From Morganella sibonii (lineage in GTDB: Bacteria; Pseudomonadota; Gammaproteobacteria; Enterobacterales; Enterobacteriaceae), in assembly GCF_040560245.1 (NCBI RefSeq), contig NZ_JAKMWP010000008.1: DNA of 64,000 nucleotides, one strand, 5' to 3'. The position numbers and the translations under genes are program-made. The notes under the pieces were generated by a model. The model was not told the origin of the DNA and did not search any database. It was given only the letters and a program-made list of their open reading frames with translations. Of the stretch, positions 63,311 to 64,000 are shown piece by piece; within the stretch, counting starts at the first letter, position 1; each line of letters starts with the position of its first letter.

Positions 63311-64000
63311 TTATAAGCTTTTTGACAGCATCTTACGGTGTGTATGAATTGACATGACAATACCAAACCCTGCCATTAATACAATCAGAGCGGAGCCGCC
63401 GTAACTCATCATCGGCAGCGGTACACCAACCACCGGCAGTATCCCGCTGACCATACCGATATTCACAAACACATAGACAAAGAAGATAAGCATCAGGCCA
63501 CCGACCATCACCCGCCCGAACGTATTCTGGGCACGGGCGGCAATCATCAGCCCGCGCATAATGATCAGCAGATAGAGTACCAGTAAAAAGATCACGCCGA
63601 CCAGCCCCAGCTCTTCCGCGAGGACCGCAAAGATAAAGTCAGTATGACGTTCCGGCAGGAATTCCAGCTGGGACTGGGTGCCCAGCATCCAGCCTTTTCC
63701 GGCCAGCCCGCCGGAGCCGATGGCAATTTTTGACTGAATAATATGATAACCGGCACCGAGCGGGTCGGTTTCCGGATCGAGCAGCATCATCACACGGCCG
63801 CGCTGGTAATCGTGCATCAGGAAAAACCAGAGCAGCGGAATAAAGGCGGCAAGCAGCAGGAGGGCTATTGCGATCAGGCGCCAGCTCATACCGGCCAGAA
63901 ACAGCACAAAAATACCGGAAGCCGCCACCAGGATAGATGTCCCGAGATCGGGTTGTGCAGCCACGAGTAATGTCGGTACCACCACCAGCAGCAGGGCGAT
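63311..64000 (-). CDS. mrdB: peptidoglycan glycosyltransferase RodA (MrdB), partial
   Basis: The C-terminal 229 or so residues of a SEDS-family membrane protein; the N-terminus lies beyond the window. Works with PBP2 to build the side wall. Signatures: QPDLGTSI, LMHDYQRGRVM, LPERHTDFIFAVLAEELG, and GVPLPMMSYGGSAL. The 17-base gap to rlpA fits an operon. Confidence 0.96.
   Translation of the reverse strand: MALLLVVVPTLLVAAQPDLGTSILVAASGIFVLFLAGMSWRLIAIALLLLAAFIPLLWFFLMHDYQRGRVMMLLDPETDPLGAGYHIIQSKIAIGSGGLAGKGWMLGTQSQLEFLPERHTDFIFAVLAEELGLVGVIFLLVLYLLIIMRGLMIAARAQNTFGRVMVGGLMLIFFVYVFVNIGMVSGILPVVGVPLPMMSYGGSALIVLMAGFGIVMSIHTHRKMLSKSL

Overview
The window looks like chromosome from a Morganellaceae member of the Enterobacterales, most likely Morganella. 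This is inferred from protein similarity to Proteus/Providencia/Morganella and E. coli relatives, roughly 50% GC in housekeeping genes, and E. coli-like gene blocks (pssA-patZ-tapT-yfiF, emrRAB-ygaY-proVWX-nrdHIEF, lipA-lipB-ybeD-dacA-rlpA-mrdB). No species-defining marker beyond a 5S rRNA is present, so the genus is an inference.

Layout. (1) 1-272: the end of an rRNA operon (23S tail, 5S, terminator). (2) 443-7778, + strand: a trehalose operon with repressor TreR, PTS permease TreB, a GH65 phosphorylase, a beta-phosphoglucomutase and a sugar porin. The usual enterobacterial hydrolase TreC is not here; the route implied is phosphorolysis of trehalose-6-phosphate. (3) 7836-28994, - strand: one long type VI secretion operon, tssA-B-C-hcp-tssE-F-G-vgrG, then a DUF2169/pentapeptide/DUF3540/DUF4150 block, then tssJ-K-L-M and a small orphan gene. 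No ClpV gene lies in it. A RovC-like activator gene (29418-30128) diverges from its promoter end. (4) 30281-33883, - strand: a large AIDA-type autotransporter with 56-residue tandem repeats.

(5) 34329-40956: conserved genes yfiM, pssA, patZ, tapT and, divergently, yfiF. (6) 41004-41747: a small accessory gene and an isolated minus-strand terminator. (7) 41886-55061, - strand: emrB, emrA, emrR, a ygaY-type MFS gene, proX-proW-proV and nrdF-nrdE-nrdI-nrdH, in the same relative order as E. coli. The nrd promoter carries two NrdR boxes and a Fur box, and the proU promoter has a P2-like TTGTCA-16-TAGGGT core. (8) 55370-57502, + strand: mnmH (selU), ogt and a cspE-type cold-shock gene. (9) 57594-64000, - strand: an EamA transporter, then lipA, lipB, ybeD, dacA, rlpA and the C-terminal two thirds of mrdB (rodA), which runs off the window.

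The parts most worth a second look are the phosphorolytic trehalose operon, the T6SS with its repeat-tailed VgrG and effector-less DUF2169/DUF4150 cargo block, the RovC-like regulator, and several unexplained palindromes and hairpins.
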